A stretch of 64,000 bases of DNA from Scortum barcoo (GCA_023238725.1 CM041535.1:21943230-22007229); one strand, 5' to 3'. Shown: positions 48,679-61,960, numbered from the stretch's first letter. Translations and numbers: made by a program. Notes: generated from the letters alone by a model not told the origin.

Positions 48679-49646
48679 CTGAGAGGGTGGAAAGAGGAGA
48701 TAGATGGAGGCAGGGACGGGGGGGGGGGGGATGATCAGAAAGGAAAAGGGTGGGAAATAAGCAATGGAGAGGAGATTCAATCAATATCAGCGACTCCATT
48801 ATAGCATTTATTGTTGTGGAAGACCTACAGTCAACATTTCTGACAAAGAACAGAAACCACAATAAGAACTCAGTTGATCCCCATGAAAAACTAAATGTTT
48901 CTGCCTCATACTCAAAAGACATATTTTAAGTGGTTAAGGCCTTGTTTTATATGCTCTACTTTTCCCATTATCACCACACTGTGCAGGGAAGAAACACTGT
49001 CTACATCATCTGCAAAAATAGTTATTGGATATGAAAGGTACATGTCAGCAGATGGAAGGAGAGAGAGTGGAGAGTAAAACGACTGCATGTGTGTGTCTGA
49101 CTGTGTGTGTTCTTGTTGTGTGCATACATGTGTGTTTTCACGTACTATGCATGTCCTTGCAAAACCTTGGGGAGGAATCATTGCTAATTTTAGCCCTAGG
49201 ACACAATCTCTCTCCCTCTCTCCATCCATGGATCGCCATCCATCGTCTGCAAGTGCAGAGGGTCATGCAGTGACGAGATGAGAACTGACGTTTATTGTCC
49301 CTGGTGGAGGTAGCACTGCCACCAACCGAGACAGCTTTCGCTTTTCTTTGTATATGCATGCGGTGATCGTCTGTGTTTGTGTCTGTCTGGTGTGCACATG
49401 CCAGTTCACGTGTAAATCCGTGTTTATGTGTGCATATGTTTTTGTGAGATTGTTTTTTAAGCCCTCAGATCACGCGAGACCCCTTTGATTCATGTGCTCC
49501 ATGTGCACAAACATGCATATGCTTCTGGAATCAAACTGATGGGGTTTCACATATTTAAAATAATAGATGTCGGATTGGAGACTCAAAGGCGAACCCTGAG
49601 AGTTCAAATATTGTGCTTCTACATCATTTATCTCTGACGTCAAACC

Positions 49647-50044
49647 CAGAGGTAGAAGAAGTACTCATCTGCTTCAGAAAAAAGTAACAGTACCACAGTA
49701 TAAAATACTCTGTTACAAGTTATGCATTCATTTTTTTTTACCTAAGTACAATACAAGAAAGGTATTAGCATCATAATATACTTCAAGTACCAAAAGTACT
49801 CATTATATAGATATCATTAGAACTGTTGATGCATTGATTAAAGTTGGAGCTGACTTGAACTACTTTATATAATTTACTGCTGCATAGTTTAACCTATAAT
49901 AATGCATAACCATGTTTAAGTTCACTTTATTTAATATATAATAATCTGAATCTTCTCTCTCTGGAATGTAGTGAACTAGAAGTAGCATAAAATGGTAAAT
50001 CTCAAAGTACCCCATGTATAATACTTGATTACATTCCAAAACTG
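49647..50044. mobile_element. hAT-like nonautonomous DNA element (teleost dispersed repeat)
   Basis: This 398-bp segment begins CAGAGGTAGAAGAAGTACTC and ends TTACATTCCAAAACTG. These are decayed versions of CAGTGGTGGAA...TTCCACCACTG inverted ends, which I recognise from a very common percomorph repeat. Inside are its typical phrases: AGTATAAAATACTC..TTACAAG, TACTTCAAGTACCAAAAGTA, and GGAATGTAGTGAACTAGAAGTAG. The CAG..CTG termini suggest a hAT-type nonautonomous element. The flanking 8 bases (gtcaaacc and ctcatatc) do not match, so no target duplication survives. It has no coding capacity. Confidence 0.65.
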
Positions 50045-50774
50045 CTCATATCTGATTAGACTTTCTTGAAATCAGTTCACAGTCAGTGAACAAATAATTC
50101 TGAATATATGATTCATTTGAATTATTAAAACAGATAAAAACAGAATAAAGTGGTATTTATGTCTTGAAGAAGAATTAAAATAATTCAACAAGTTTAACCT
50201 TGTATGACTGTGCTCGGAAGTATCCACTGTCCAAACAGTCCAAGTAAGGAGTCTATTTGCTGGCTTTCGGGGGTAAAACGTGGCAAAAATCCCAAACAGT
50301 TGCTTACATAAAAAACCCTGAAGGGAGCTGAATTACAAAGCTAACCAAAAAAAAAAGATGCAGGACAGAGAGAAAATGCTGAAAACTGCTAAAAAGGCAG
50401 ATCCGTGGGCCAAAAGAGAATTAAGATTCACAGCGGGCAGTCAAGGGCATGCAAAGAAACGTCAGCAGGCAAGAATTATCCAGAGTACCCCACTCAAAGA
50501 ATCAAACTCAAACAAATATAGATGCAGCAGTGCACAATGCATACAAACGCACTCACACACAGACACTTAAAAGATCATATAGAGATTTGTCCTCTCAGCA
50601 GGCGTTTGTCCATCTTTCTTCCTTTGTCATCTTCGCTCTGCCTCTTCATATCCATCTCTCTGGGGACAAACTCAACAGACTTTACCCAGTGTGACTTTCA
50701 GCGGTGGTGTACTCTAAAAGCTGTTAGCCTTTTAACGGCTGAGACTAAGTGAGTATGACACGTATTACACAGAC

Positions 50775-50799
50775 GCACACACACACACACACACACACA
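50775..50799. repeat. (CA)n microsatellite
   Basis: A CA run of about 25 bp. Confidence 0.93.
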
Positions 50800-52194
50800 T
50801 ACTGACATGAATACACATGTCAAATCACGCATGCTCTCACGTACAGCACATCAACGCACGTGGGGGTCCTGCGAGGGAGAAGGCACTGGCGCAGATTTGA
50901 CATTCACGTCATATTATCAAATTTCTCTTTTTTTTCTTCCCATGTCTCACTTCTCCCACAGCTTCCCTCAGGCCACTTACTGTCTACCTTTCATGGGCTT
51001 CTTCAATCAAAACACTAGCTGCAATAAGACCAGAATAAATAAACAGCGTTAACTCTCCTTTAATAAGAGTTCGGTTTAGTAAAGTGCAGGTTTTTTAGAT
51101 ATGAAAGCTTGAGAAAATTATTTTATTTGACCTTCATAACAAGCGGGAAAGTAATTACTGCCTTATTAAAAGCTTGCAAAAATATATCATCATGCTCAAC
51201 AAGACTTATATCCGCCTGGTTTACCGTGACCTATTCAATCATTCAGTCCTAATCAGCATTTGAACAAAGGTAGCGCTGTTAATCCGTTCACATGAATCCA
51301 AACCCCCCACCAAGCTCACCAATTACGAAAGTTACGAAATCATTCAGTCCTGAGGATGGCCCCCAATTTTGTGCGCCAAGTCCAACTATCTGAAACGAAA
51401 AAGCTTTGGGTAAGTTGTAACCCCCCGAAACGCCCCGCAGCTCATATCTGGAGTGAATCACGAGTTGTTTACTCCATAAACTTCAAGCTTCGGTCTGCAG
51501 GCGTCCCCATCAACGTCAACCCATCACCTCTCTCTCCTTCCCCTCCATTCCCCGAGAGCTCCAAATCCTCGCTTTATTTGAAGATGAGAGTCAGAGGCAA
51601 AAACACATCCCTCATCCTCAGTTTTTCTTGGCACTCCTTCCCTGACCCCTGCGCTAACCTTTTTTCTGCCCCTCCTACTCTTCTGCTCATCCTCGCGGCT
51701 CCTCCCTGCTCTTCCCTTTTTTCCACTAGAACACCAAATCCCTCTGTTTTGCTCATATTCAAAAGGTTCAAAGTTGTGAAAAACAAAACAAAACAAATCT
51801 GGGAAAAGGCACATCTAATTTCGTCTTCCCTCGCCTCCGCTTCTGGCAGTTTCCCACAATAACCACTAAAAGTCTACTCTGGCTTTGACTCTTCTCTGAC
51901 ACCCTGTGTGTTTTTTTTCCCCACATGTTTTGGGACATTTATGGACCAGGTGATGTTCTTCTGTGTTTCTAATCTGTTTTGAGCGAAGGCAGGTAGAGAA
52001 AGATGATAAAGGAGTGCGACGCGGTGAAACAGAGTGCAAACACATGAAATGTTAAATACAAGTTAGCGAATGCATGCAGTGAGGCAGTACATTATAAAAG
52101 CAGTAGATTACAGGACTATGTAGAAAAGCTAAATAAGTTTCTGCTATAGCTGTTTAAAGACTTTTATATGGACTGCATGAGCAACAGAACTGGG

Positions 52195-52415
52195 ATCAAA
52201 AAGCTTCTGATTCAGATCCCTGGACCGTGCAGGGAAATCTGGATAGAAATGTCGCACTCGCCTTGAACAAGGCACAAAACAATCTACCACCTCCAGGAGA
52301 GCCACTTAGAGCAGCAACAGTAGTCTTAGATGGCTGCAGCCATACTGGGCAACCTCCAGCTGTGCACACAGTGTGCACAACTGGAAGGTACTTCAGTAGC
52401 TGTAAATAGGAAAGT
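52195..52415 (+). mobile_element. Possible tRNA-derived SINE remnant
   Basis: TGATTCAGATCCCTGG resembles a Pol III B box. It is followed by GCCTTGAACAAGGCACAAAA, which is like the CCTTGAGCAAGGCAC segment in the central domain of common fish SINEs. The later part, CATACTGGGCAACCTCCAGCTG to CAGTAGCTGTAAATAG, fits a SINE tail region. No clear A box was found and the copy is diverged. Confidence 0.4.
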
Positions 52416-55400
52416 TTTTTATCTTAGCGAAGACTGCAGCCTAAAATGGCATCACGCTGGTTCTTCAGCGTGTTTGAAAGAACAGTGAATGTCAATACGC
52501 GATTGGTTTTGATATGGTTTCATTAACCGGCGGTGTGTGGTGTGTTCTTAACCCGTTAAAAGACCAGATAATCCTTTAGTTAGATTCAAAGCGTGAAAAT
52601 CCCCAAAATTTCTGTTACATGGCTTTCATGGGATATCAAGCAGTATGTCTTAACATATGTTAAGACCTCAAATGACAGAAAAGCCGAATCTTGTCTCATC
52701 TCATTACCATGCACTTGCTCCCCTAAGAGACAAAAAGGCAGAAATGAATAGAAACGAATAATGAAAAAAAAAAGTGTAAATGGCATGAGAAGGAGAAGAA
52801 GAAGAAAACCAAGAATGATAGCAGGACAGAAAATGAAAGCCGATGGAGGGATTCAGAATGAGTAAGGTCAATAGTGGAGTTATCCTCCAAACTTAGAAAG
52901 ACAGAGGGAAAGAGAAGCCATGAGTGTCCCTTATTATTTCTCCTCCTCCTCCTCCTCATCCTCATCCTCTCATCCTGAGCAGAACGAAGGAGATGGGGAG
53001 AGGAAGGATGATCAATTATGAACTGTGAACTCCCCCTCACTGGGGCTGTCTGACTGCTGGCTGTAGATAAAGCAGAGTTATGACAACCATACAGTACCCC
53101 CTCATCCATAATAAACCACAGGGAGGGAGAACACTTTACACATAGGAATATTCATTCTCCAAAGAACCGGCACTAGAAGACATTACGTATGACAAAATAA
53201 TGTAGCCGCTCATCCATTTTAAACACTCTGCCAGAGGAACTTCACATAGCCCATGGTGGGAATATTGTGTCTACACCCGAACAGTCTGTGACTAAACTTC
53301 AATCTTGATCTCGATAAGCAGAATCAGGAACTTGTATCATTAAAATAGAGGGGCATGAAGCTTTTCTTTAAATCATTTGAGGGTACTTTTGACTTTTAGG
53401 GCAGTTTAGAGTAGGGAAAAAAAAGAATGGGAGAGATATAGAAAGGGAAAAGAAGGAGCTCTGTCAAGCATGGCTTCCTCATGAATTCCTTGAACCAGCT
53501 TAGCATAAATGTATAATCTAACTAGATCCTTTTTTTCTATAACCATACCATCATTCAATTCATCTAGAACCACGGCTAGTTTGCAATGAAGCGGATACAT
53601 ATTTTTTTTTAGCTATCTATCGAATTAGATGTAAGCGCAAACAGTTACAGAGGAAATTGAATGAAATGATTATCATCTTCTCATCTTCTCTCCCCTTACC
53701 ATTAAGAAAAATAGATAGCCTGGAAACCAATTTCAGAAATTTCATGGAATGGGACTTTTTTTTTAAGGTGAGATAACTTCATATTATTTCACTTCACATA
53801 AGCTTGCCCCTCTATAATCTTCTAAAGGCTCTCTTTGTGCCACCTCCCCTCATTTTGGACAATTGTTGTTTCTTCCACCTTCATCTCCCTTTTTCTCTTC
53901 CTCTTATTCACCCATGTATTCACTCCTCCTTTTCCAATACGCTCTTTCGCTCTCTACTTAAAATAGTTTTTCATCTCTGTGACAGTTTTTCTAATTTTAG
54001 TTCTCCCACAAGGAGAGTGACGAGAGCTTTCCTGCTCTGCCTGCGACCAAACCCAGTCTCCCACTATCACTTTGCTCCGGTGAGTCTTGCTTTATTGCGA
54101 ATGACTATGGCTGGTTGAACTGTAGCGAGACCACGTGAGAGAACCTGAGAGCATCTGAGTGGAAGTGGTCAGTTGCCACCAATGTTCTTTTTGCAATAAT
54201 CCAAATATAATCGGCAAGCAGACCTGATCACATGGCAGCCACAAAACAATGCAATGCAAGTCTACTAACTCTTAGAAGTAACAACTGATTCCATTTGCCT
54301 TTGACTCATTGACTTAGGAAAGACACTTGATGTGTAAATTTTACATATTTAACTTTTTTTTTTAACTATAACCACAGAGTAAGGCATCATACTTAGTGAC
54401 ATCCTGCCATTGCTACAACATTCACAACAGCGGAGGCGTCGGCCCGCCAGACTGAATTTCCCCATTGATTCCTCAAAGGCAGCAGGTACAAAGTGTTACA
54501 GGCTACATGCTGCTAGACATGCACACAAGCTGCAGAATGACACGTTAAGCCTCCCAGAAAGCTACGCAAAGAGCAGGTTGCTGCCAGGAGGCCTGAAGAG
54601 TGTTAGACAATAGCAGATGCCTGACAAGATGCAAAGTGATACGAGCACAGTCTATTAGACAGCTAGACGTGAATTCAGCCTACCAGGCAGCCGAGTAATG
54701 ATAGACTGCCCAGTAGGCTGCTTGACTTTGCCATCTGCCAAACAAAGTGTACAAAGGCAGTCCGTAAGGAGAGTGTGAGTGGTAAAGTCTGTGGTGTTAC
54801 ACTCAGAAATGCACATTATAGTATGCCATCTATGTCAATTAGCAGAGGAGACACTTTTAAGTGGCATAACAGTCCTTCTATGAAGTCAGTAACTAATATG
54901 GAGTGCTTGTTTGGAGCAGATTTATCCACATTTTTTACCTCTGATAAGTCTGCCATCTTTATTTAAGTGCAGCGCCGAGGCTCATTCTTTTCCCTTACTC
55001 CCTGAAAGTATTAGCATTTGAGAAAATGCAAAAACAATACTGAGAGGTTGTCTGAGGTACGTGCGGGGATTGTGACAATGTTACTGCAGCCTCTCATCCA
55101 TATCAAATATGAAAAAATGAAAACCCTCTTATAGCAGGGCTGACATTCTAAAAGCGAACATCAGAAAATAATGATTGGCTGTCCCTACAGCATTAATGGA
55201 TGTCATGCATACTAACATCTGGCTCAAGCAGAAATACTTTCTTTGCATAACTGCGCAAGTAATGGGGCTGCTGAGCCTTGTAGCATTTAGCAGCATTACA
55301 TGCTCTGACTTGAAAATGGGACAGAGTGCGAGAAACTGCTGGAGCCTACACTGCCATCGTGTTTTCTGTTGTTTTGTACCAAATTAGAGTCTCCATTGTT

Positions 55401-55476
55401 CGTACAGTAGACATTGTTTTTCGCCCTTCCTCCAATAATCAGCTTGTGTACTGTGTTTGCGCGCTTGCTCTTGGCC

Positions 55477-55495
55477 GTGTGTGTGTGTGTGTGTG

Positions 55496-55529
<34 letters not shown>
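55477..55529. repeat. (GT)n microsatellite with one interruption
   Basis: A GT run broken once by TTG. A CA-rich run of opposite polarity lies at 55625-55669. Confidence 0.95.
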
Positions 55530-55533
<4 letters not shown>

Positions 55534-56311
55534 CTGTGTGACAGCACGGACCCCCCTGTTGTGCCCTGCTAGCTCACTGTAGCGCCCAAGGCTACCGAGA
55601 CACAGTGCATTAGCTTGCAGTGTACATCCACACACAAACACACAAACGTGCACACACACACACACACAACTGCAGCAGCTGATCCTGCTGGTTTTGTAAT
55701 AGGCACTTCTCATGAAGTGAGATCAAAGATGTGTTCCGATTTGAAACTAATAGGAAATTACAGCCAATAATAAAGTTTAATTGTGTTCCTATTATGACCA
55801 ATAATCACTCTGATCGGCGACTGTGAACATGGAATACAGGATTTAACATGTACGGTCTGAGGAGAAGAAGAGTGACTTTTTGGACTGTCAGCGCTCGTCT
55901 GCTCTCATTAATCCAAACCCCCCCCCCTCCCCTTAATATTTAAATAGTAGTAGTGATTTTGAACCGAGGGACTATTGAAAGGAATTCTTACAAGGTCACC
56001 CTTTTCATCCCTGAAACTTTTGTTTGTATCCAGGGGCTCTGTCTGAAATAAGCGTTGAGTATAAAATCTCATTTTTACTGTGCCGTAGCAGCAGGTGCTT
56101 TCTAAAATAAACTAAACTGTCCTTGATCATCAAGTTTTGTGTGTTATTGGATGAAACAAAAGAAGTCAAATATTTCTTTTTAAGCTCTCTCCTCTCTCTC
56201 CTTGTGGCTGTGGATCTAAAACTGTAAGTATTCCCAGGATGACTGAAACAACAAGGTGAGCTGAAGGCCCACCCAGTACAGAACCCATAAATCATTTTCA
56301 TTGGCACTCAC

Positions 56312-56365
56312 CTCATTAATCAGGATCCAGTGACAATCGAAGGCAACCAGGTTGGTCTCCACCAC
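56312..56365 (-). CDS. grid2: grid2 coding exon (18 codons, amino-terminal domain)
   Basis: This 54-bp exon encodes VVETNLVAFDCHWILINE, part of the extracellular amino-terminal (LIVBP-like) domain of GluD2. In the family this domain binds cerebellin-1, which bridges to presynaptic neurexin at parallel fibre to Purkinje cell synapses. The minus strand reads ...ttgttgtgttgcag, then the exon, then gtgagtgcc, so both splice sites are canonical. The exon is phase 0 on both sides. It corresponds to about residues 246-263 and differs from the mammalian sequence I recall mainly by one Ile-to-Leu change. It joins in frame to 48505-48678 (NE then EISDYD). It is the most 5' exon visible; the preceding exon, expected to end near a TAKSFITE-like sequence, was not found up to base 64000. 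The call relies on homology and splice sites, since the exon is too short to stand out as an open frame. Confidence 0.95.
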
Positions 56366-56730
56366 CTGCAACACAACAACAAGACACAATCTCATTTAAA
56401 ATAAAGGTACCATTGGTTTGGTAGGAATAAGCAGGTTTTAGATACTGTAGACTGGTCGAAATAAGTGAAAGGAGTTTGAAAAAAACTGTTGTTTTGAAAG
56501 TGAAATTCCTTATTGTCGCCTTAAAGATATTTTCTGGCTCGGATGATGCAATTCATGGTATCTGAAGTGTGAATATTATGGAAAAGAACATTATGGAAAT
56601 GTGCGAGGCTCAAACCCAGTGTGAAGCTTGGCATAAGTGATTTGAGAAAATTTGTATCAAAGGTGCTCAAGGTATCATTCAAAAAAATCTTTTTCAAATG
56701 CATGCAAATGTGGCAAAGACCGACCGAGCT

Positions 56731-56750
56731 GTGTGTGTGTGTGTGTGTGT
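56731..56750. repeat. (GT)10 microsatellite
   Basis: A pure GT run. A compound TC/CA array follows at 56894-56940. Confidence 0.92.
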
Positions 56751-56893
56751 CAGAACGCTCACAAACACACACCTGAATCTCAACATTAGAGCTTTCCTCG
56801 CTAATTTCACCACATTATACAAACTTTTGAGTGGGCTCACCTCTTCGCACTCTCTTCCTCTCTCTGTGCCTGCCATTGTCCCTCACTCTCTCT

Positions 56894-56894
56894 G

Positions 56895-56931
<37 letters not shown>

Positions 56932-56940
56932 ACACACACA
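56894..56940. repeat. (TC)n(AC)n compound microsatellite
   Basis: A TC run then a CA run, with a GACACACA end. Confidence 0.92.
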
Positions 56941-57709
56941 TACGTGACCTGCCACAAACGCTGCCTCAAAATAGTATTTCGGCAGAGGGAAAAAGAAAAA
57001 CCTTTTCCATGAATTCTTAATGGCGCAACTTAAATATTTATATGTGTCAACTCTTAACCAGTAACTACACAATTGTTAAACACTGCAGCAAGGACACTCT
57101 GAAATGGTGCTGCCTGGGTGACGGAGAGAGCAACTTCACATACAAGGCAAACACATTTGGAACTCCAGACATACTTGCAGCAGGTCTAAATAGCATAGCC
57201 CTGTTATGAAGTTGCCCCCTTCCTCTTGCAGCAGTCGCTTTCTTTTAGCTCACTCTCTCCCTGCTTGTTCAGGAGGCCCTTTCCCCCGTTAACAGTGAAC
57301 TCTGTCAGTTCTCAATCATTTTTTTCTGACGAGGGCAACATCTCTTTGCTCGTGTTACCCCAGCCTTCTTGTCACGTCTCCTCTTCTCCTCAATCCCCAA
57401 CAGAAACATATAAGTGAAGCACATTTTATGAGAACAGCTCCTGACAGTAAGATTGCTCTCTTACACAGCTGTCAAGTATTTAATTCCCATTTATCAGTGC
57501 ATTGAGCTCAGTTTCCTTTACCCACACAGGCTACATAAAGTAAGTAGAGCATCACTTCTGGACAGGTAACAGGTACATTTGTAAAGAATAAATGGAAATG
57601 ACATTAACAATCCACATAAGGTAGATATAGAAGCAAAAAATAAATGTTTTAGTGCAGCTCAGGTTATTTTTCTCTGCTAACTCAAACCAAATAGTACTTT
57701 TCATTTATA

Positions 57710-58075
57710 ATCTCATCTCTTTCTTCTTCTTGTCTATTGTCTCTACCTTGTCTCTCATCCTTTACTCCTCAGTGTCTTCACTAAAGCATCCCTCCATCTG
57801 TTTCATTTACGTTTGAACAAAGACAAGGGTTCAGTCTTTTTAGTTTGCTTTTGACTTCCCCCCGCTCGAAACACTTGTTTCTGCCTCTCACCCCTTTCGT
57901 CTCAATTTCTCCTGACCCCACCTGACCCGTTAATTTTGTTCTCTTATCGTTGCTCATGCCTCACGTCTCATCCCATCATCTCTGCTCCCCCTTTAATTGC
58001 TCACTTCTCACTCCATGACTGTTCCTTCCCCCACGTCTCTCCCCCTCTTGCCTCCCCACCTCCACTCCTGGTGTA
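57710..58075. other. Pyrimidine-rich block
   Basis: C/T-rich plus strand with many CTCTCC and TCTTCT phrases. There is no credible open frame. Confidence 0.65.
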
Positions 58076-59013
58076 AAAATACAGTGCCACTCGTATATCA
58101 TTAGCTATAATTGTCTAGGTGACTATAGCGCTGTGTGTCATAAAACACTTTTTAGCCGTAAACAAAAGGCAACAGCTGGAGAGGGTGACGGAGCGTGGCT
58201 AATCGTGGTTTAATCTCCCACAGAGTCTCCATAAAACTTCATCATTATAACACCAACGGCTGCCGTAAAACGCTGTCTACAGGAAACATTGTTGAGACAC
58301 AGAGAAGGAGCGAAGCAGCGAAAAGAGTGGTGAAGAGGGACGCAAAACAACAGTTTTGCCATCATGTTCCTCTCTGTTGGCATCTCTGACCGTCTCCACT
58401 TCCAGTTATTCCCTCAGACTTTCCTCTGTATGGGAACATGGCTAAAAAAAAAAAACTAAACTAAAACTAAACAATGAGAATCATTAGAAATATGAAGGTT
58501 ACTAATCTTTGTCCTCTCTTGCTGTTTCTGCCTCTATCTATTGGAGCAAAAAAAAAAGCAGAAACAATGAGTAGTGGAGGAGGGAGAAAGGGAAGAGGGA
58601 GAAGAAAGGACAGAGGTTTTGGCAAGCTGTTCTTCTGTTCTCCACTCCTCTGCCTGTTTGTCTTTCTATCTTGCCGTTCTTCTTCCCCGTTCACTTCCCC
58701 CGGTGCTCATTAAGCTTTTAGATGATATTCGCATGGGACTACGGACAAAACTGACTTTTTAAACAGGGAAATGCAAAAACATGTCTCGGCACCTTCATTT
58801 GCGAATCCGATGGGGTATGTAAACTAATGTAAATATGTGTATGTTGATGTAGTTTGCTTGTGTGCGAGGGCTGGTGGATGCGAGTTTTCCACTTCTCCCA
58901 TTATAACTTCCCTCTGGCAGCCGTCTGGACAGATGTTTCAAGCTAATTAGCGAAAGGGCAGACTCTTAACACTAGACGTGACTCCTCAGGGGTTGGAACT
59001 GTTCAATAAGCTC

Positions 59014-59067
59014 TACTCTCTCTCTCTCTTTCACACACACACACAACACACACAACACACAAGACAC
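59014..59067. repeat. (TC)n(AC)n compound microsatellite
   Basis: A TC run, a short CA run, and ACACAACACACA variants. Confidence 0.9.
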
Positions 59068-60649
59068 ATCTACAACAAATACCGCCGCTAACATCCAGAA
59101 CCACCTTGTTTGTGTGTGTTTACCCACACACGGAAACTAACAAACTACCACAGCTTCAGTAACAACTTAATGCCAGCGCGGCAGATAGGAGTCACTCGGG
59201 CATCGTTCCCTTAATGCCGCCGCAGAGATCCTTCCCGACCTCTCTGACCGGTTCCACAAAAGCGTCATTTGTGCTCGGCTCTCCCTCGCCAAAGTCAGAG
59301 GATCAAACAAACACCCCGCTCTGCAGTCCGGGACAAATCCAATCTCTCAGTGTCAATATAAGTGAGTATTTTCTCAAAGTCTGAGAGAAGACAGACAGAC
59401 TGGGGAATTATCTGAAACATCATCCCTCTGTTCACCCCCAGTCTCATATATATATATATGTTTTTTATAGAGTGGCCATGATACTGCCAAAGCCCATTTA
59501 GGTCCTGTAATGACATCAGTCTCCAATTGAGGAGTCCAAAAAAGAGAAGATCATTGATTTTGGCGAATGGCTGCTGTTGACTGAAATGCAAAGTCATGGT
59601 TTTGCGGCTTTGCGGCCCGACTTGACAAAAGAAAGATCGATTTAACAGTATTTCACACACATACTCGTAGACACTGCGTATATTTTTGGACTGTTGGTGT
59701 TTTCTGTGTGTGAAGGGTAAGAAAATATTAAAGCAAAAGCAATTCTTGCCTAAGTACATTGTGGGGGAAGCTTGAGAGGGGAGAGTGGGCGTCGCTAGTG
59801 AATAAAGTGCTCCAAATTGAAAATTAGTTGTGTAATTTAATTTCATGCACTATTTGTGATCAAATCAAGCAAATAGACCACAGCCCAGCCTCCAAACTAG
59901 GAATACCCAAGCTTCACACTTTGACACGCGAGCGCAAGCTGTGAAAGTACAAACACGCACACACGAAAGCTACGCAAAGACAAAAGCACAAAACATCCAA
60001 AAACACCCGCGTTCGCACAGATCCATCCCTATCGCTGCTTTCCCTCACGGTCCTGACTCTGCTGCATTATTTGCCCAGAGAGGAGTTATTTTTGCTTGCC
60101 ATACTCTGTGGTTATGCATCCACTGAAGCACTCGAAAATGACCGTGCTATCAATGTGATCCAAGCCTGCTTTTGATTACTATAATTAATTTTTGTCTTCT
60201 GCGTCTGCATATGTACATGGCTGGGGGGTAAGGTGTCTGGGTAGGGGTCTCGAGGTGTGGGGAGTGAGATTACTGTTATCATCTCAGACCCTTCATTTCG
60301 CCGTAATGTCGGAAGAAGGAGGACAAAAATAGAGTGAAAGTAGAAGGTCAGAAGTGGGACGAAGGTCGGCAGGGGTGAGGGATCGATGGTGAGAAGGACA
60401 GAGCAGAGATGTTCATAGAAATAGAAGAAGGGAGAATTGGCTTACATTTTTGTGTTCTACAATTCAATCAGTGACTAAGTTGTTGCTGTGATGTTGTGAT
60501 GTCTTCATTATATTTCCCATTGATGAAGTAGAAACAGAAAGAGTGTGGAGAAAATAAGAAATGACCTGATAATTGTTAAACTGTAAATAAGTCATTCTTG
60601 TAAAACTTGAGGACTACATAGTAAATCATACTGTGATGAGCTACAATAG

Positions 60650-60905
60650 GATACTCTGGGAGATACTGTATTCATGAATCATTATGTAATGATTGTTCAT
60701 AATGTCTGTGAATCAACGTTTCCTCATGAGTAGTTCCTGATTATCTATGAATGAGCCATTGAGCAGCACAAAACTAGTAATGAATCATTAGTTACTCATC
60801 ACTTAATGATCACATATGCTCCTTTCATACTGAGTAGTTACTAAGCAGTCACCAAAAGTAGCAAATAGCTACTGAGTTTTAACTGAGGAATTCACCATTA
60901 GTTCC
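60650..60905. repeat. Possible dispersed repeat with internal sub-repeats
   Basis: The region is built of recurring short phrases: ATGAATCATTATGTAATGATTGTTCAT, AATGAATCATTAGTTACTCATCACTTAATGAT, ACTGAGTAGTTACTAAG, and AGCTACTGAGTTTTAACTGAGGAA. It resembles a teleost repeat but I am not certain. It has no coding potential. Confidence 0.35.
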
Positions 60906-61960
60906 TTAAGAGCAAACCTGAGATGGCAGGCGTCTCTGATTTTCTAATCATCATATTCAGTGCGCTCATTGCCGAATTAGAATTTATTAAATCTAAATTA
61001 AACTAATCTAATAATCATACTACGCTGCGCTTATGTGAACTTGTTCCGATCCATTTATTAGCAGAGACGGTAGTCTGTCACACAGGCTGTTTCCGCCCTC
61101 TAGCACGCTCCCACCACTGTGAGTCATTCTCTGCCCCTTTCAAGGCTCTTGACAACTTCATACCGCTCCGTTTTTAAACATTCCCACTAAAACACTCCCT
61201 TTCATCAATTAGTGATCTATGTAATCTCTTTGCACCTTCCACTTTAGTTCCCTCGCTCTCTCTTACCTAATCACAGACTCTTTTCACCGTGTCACAAATC
61301 TGTTATGAAACACGTCGAATCATTACCACCGCTGTGCAAAATAAGGAGAGGAGTTTACCCTCTTATCTTCATTTTCATTCAGCCCATCTCTTGCATTCAT
61401 CCCACCCCCCCTTCACCTCCCCCGTTTGTGAATGAGCATTTAGTGCATGCTAACCGCGACATTTTCTCCCAGATACATCATAACTGCTGCATGTCACCGC
61501 TGCCATTTAGGCTTAATGTCACTTGCCTCACTCACACTACTCCCACGGTGCGCCTTATGCATGTTTGATTGTGTGTGTCTTGATCTTAAGCATGTGTGTG
61601 CATGCGTGCGTGTGCGCTTGTGTGTTAAAGGGAGACGATGTCAAGCAGAGGGCGGTGCATTATGACACTGCTTTGCTCTGTGGATTTACATACTTGGCAG
61701 AGGAGCACCGAGCTCTGATTGACGGCGTGCAAACAGGCAAATACAAATATACACTTTTGTGTGCACAAACACAAACAGGCACTCCATCGGCATGCATTCT
61801 GTAGACTGCAAATCTAAGACTGCAAATCTCGAGCTTTGTGTTCCCTCTTCATCCGGCGTGTTGTATGAATGGGAGAAATACAAATGTGCATCCCGCAACA
61901 CATACACTTCAAATACATCATCATAATAATACATAATAGATGATAGCCGCTTGTCATGTG

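Larger units (their letters stand above)
48679..56311 (-). other. grid2: grid2 intron, 7.6 kb
   Basis: This phase 0 intron contains a 13-base G run at 48718-48730, a hAT-like nonautonomous element at 49647-50044, a CA run at 50775-50799, a SINE-like piece at about 52195-52415, GT/CA tracts at 55477-55529 and 55625-55669, and a C-rich run at 55918-55934. The pyrimidine-rich open frame around 51356-51862 is not convincing as a gene. Confidence 0.9.

Noticed and set aside
51356..51862. 168-codon open frame on the plus strand
   Set aside because: Mostly Ser/Pro/Leu from pyrimidine-rich DNA with no recognised domain and no conserved partner.
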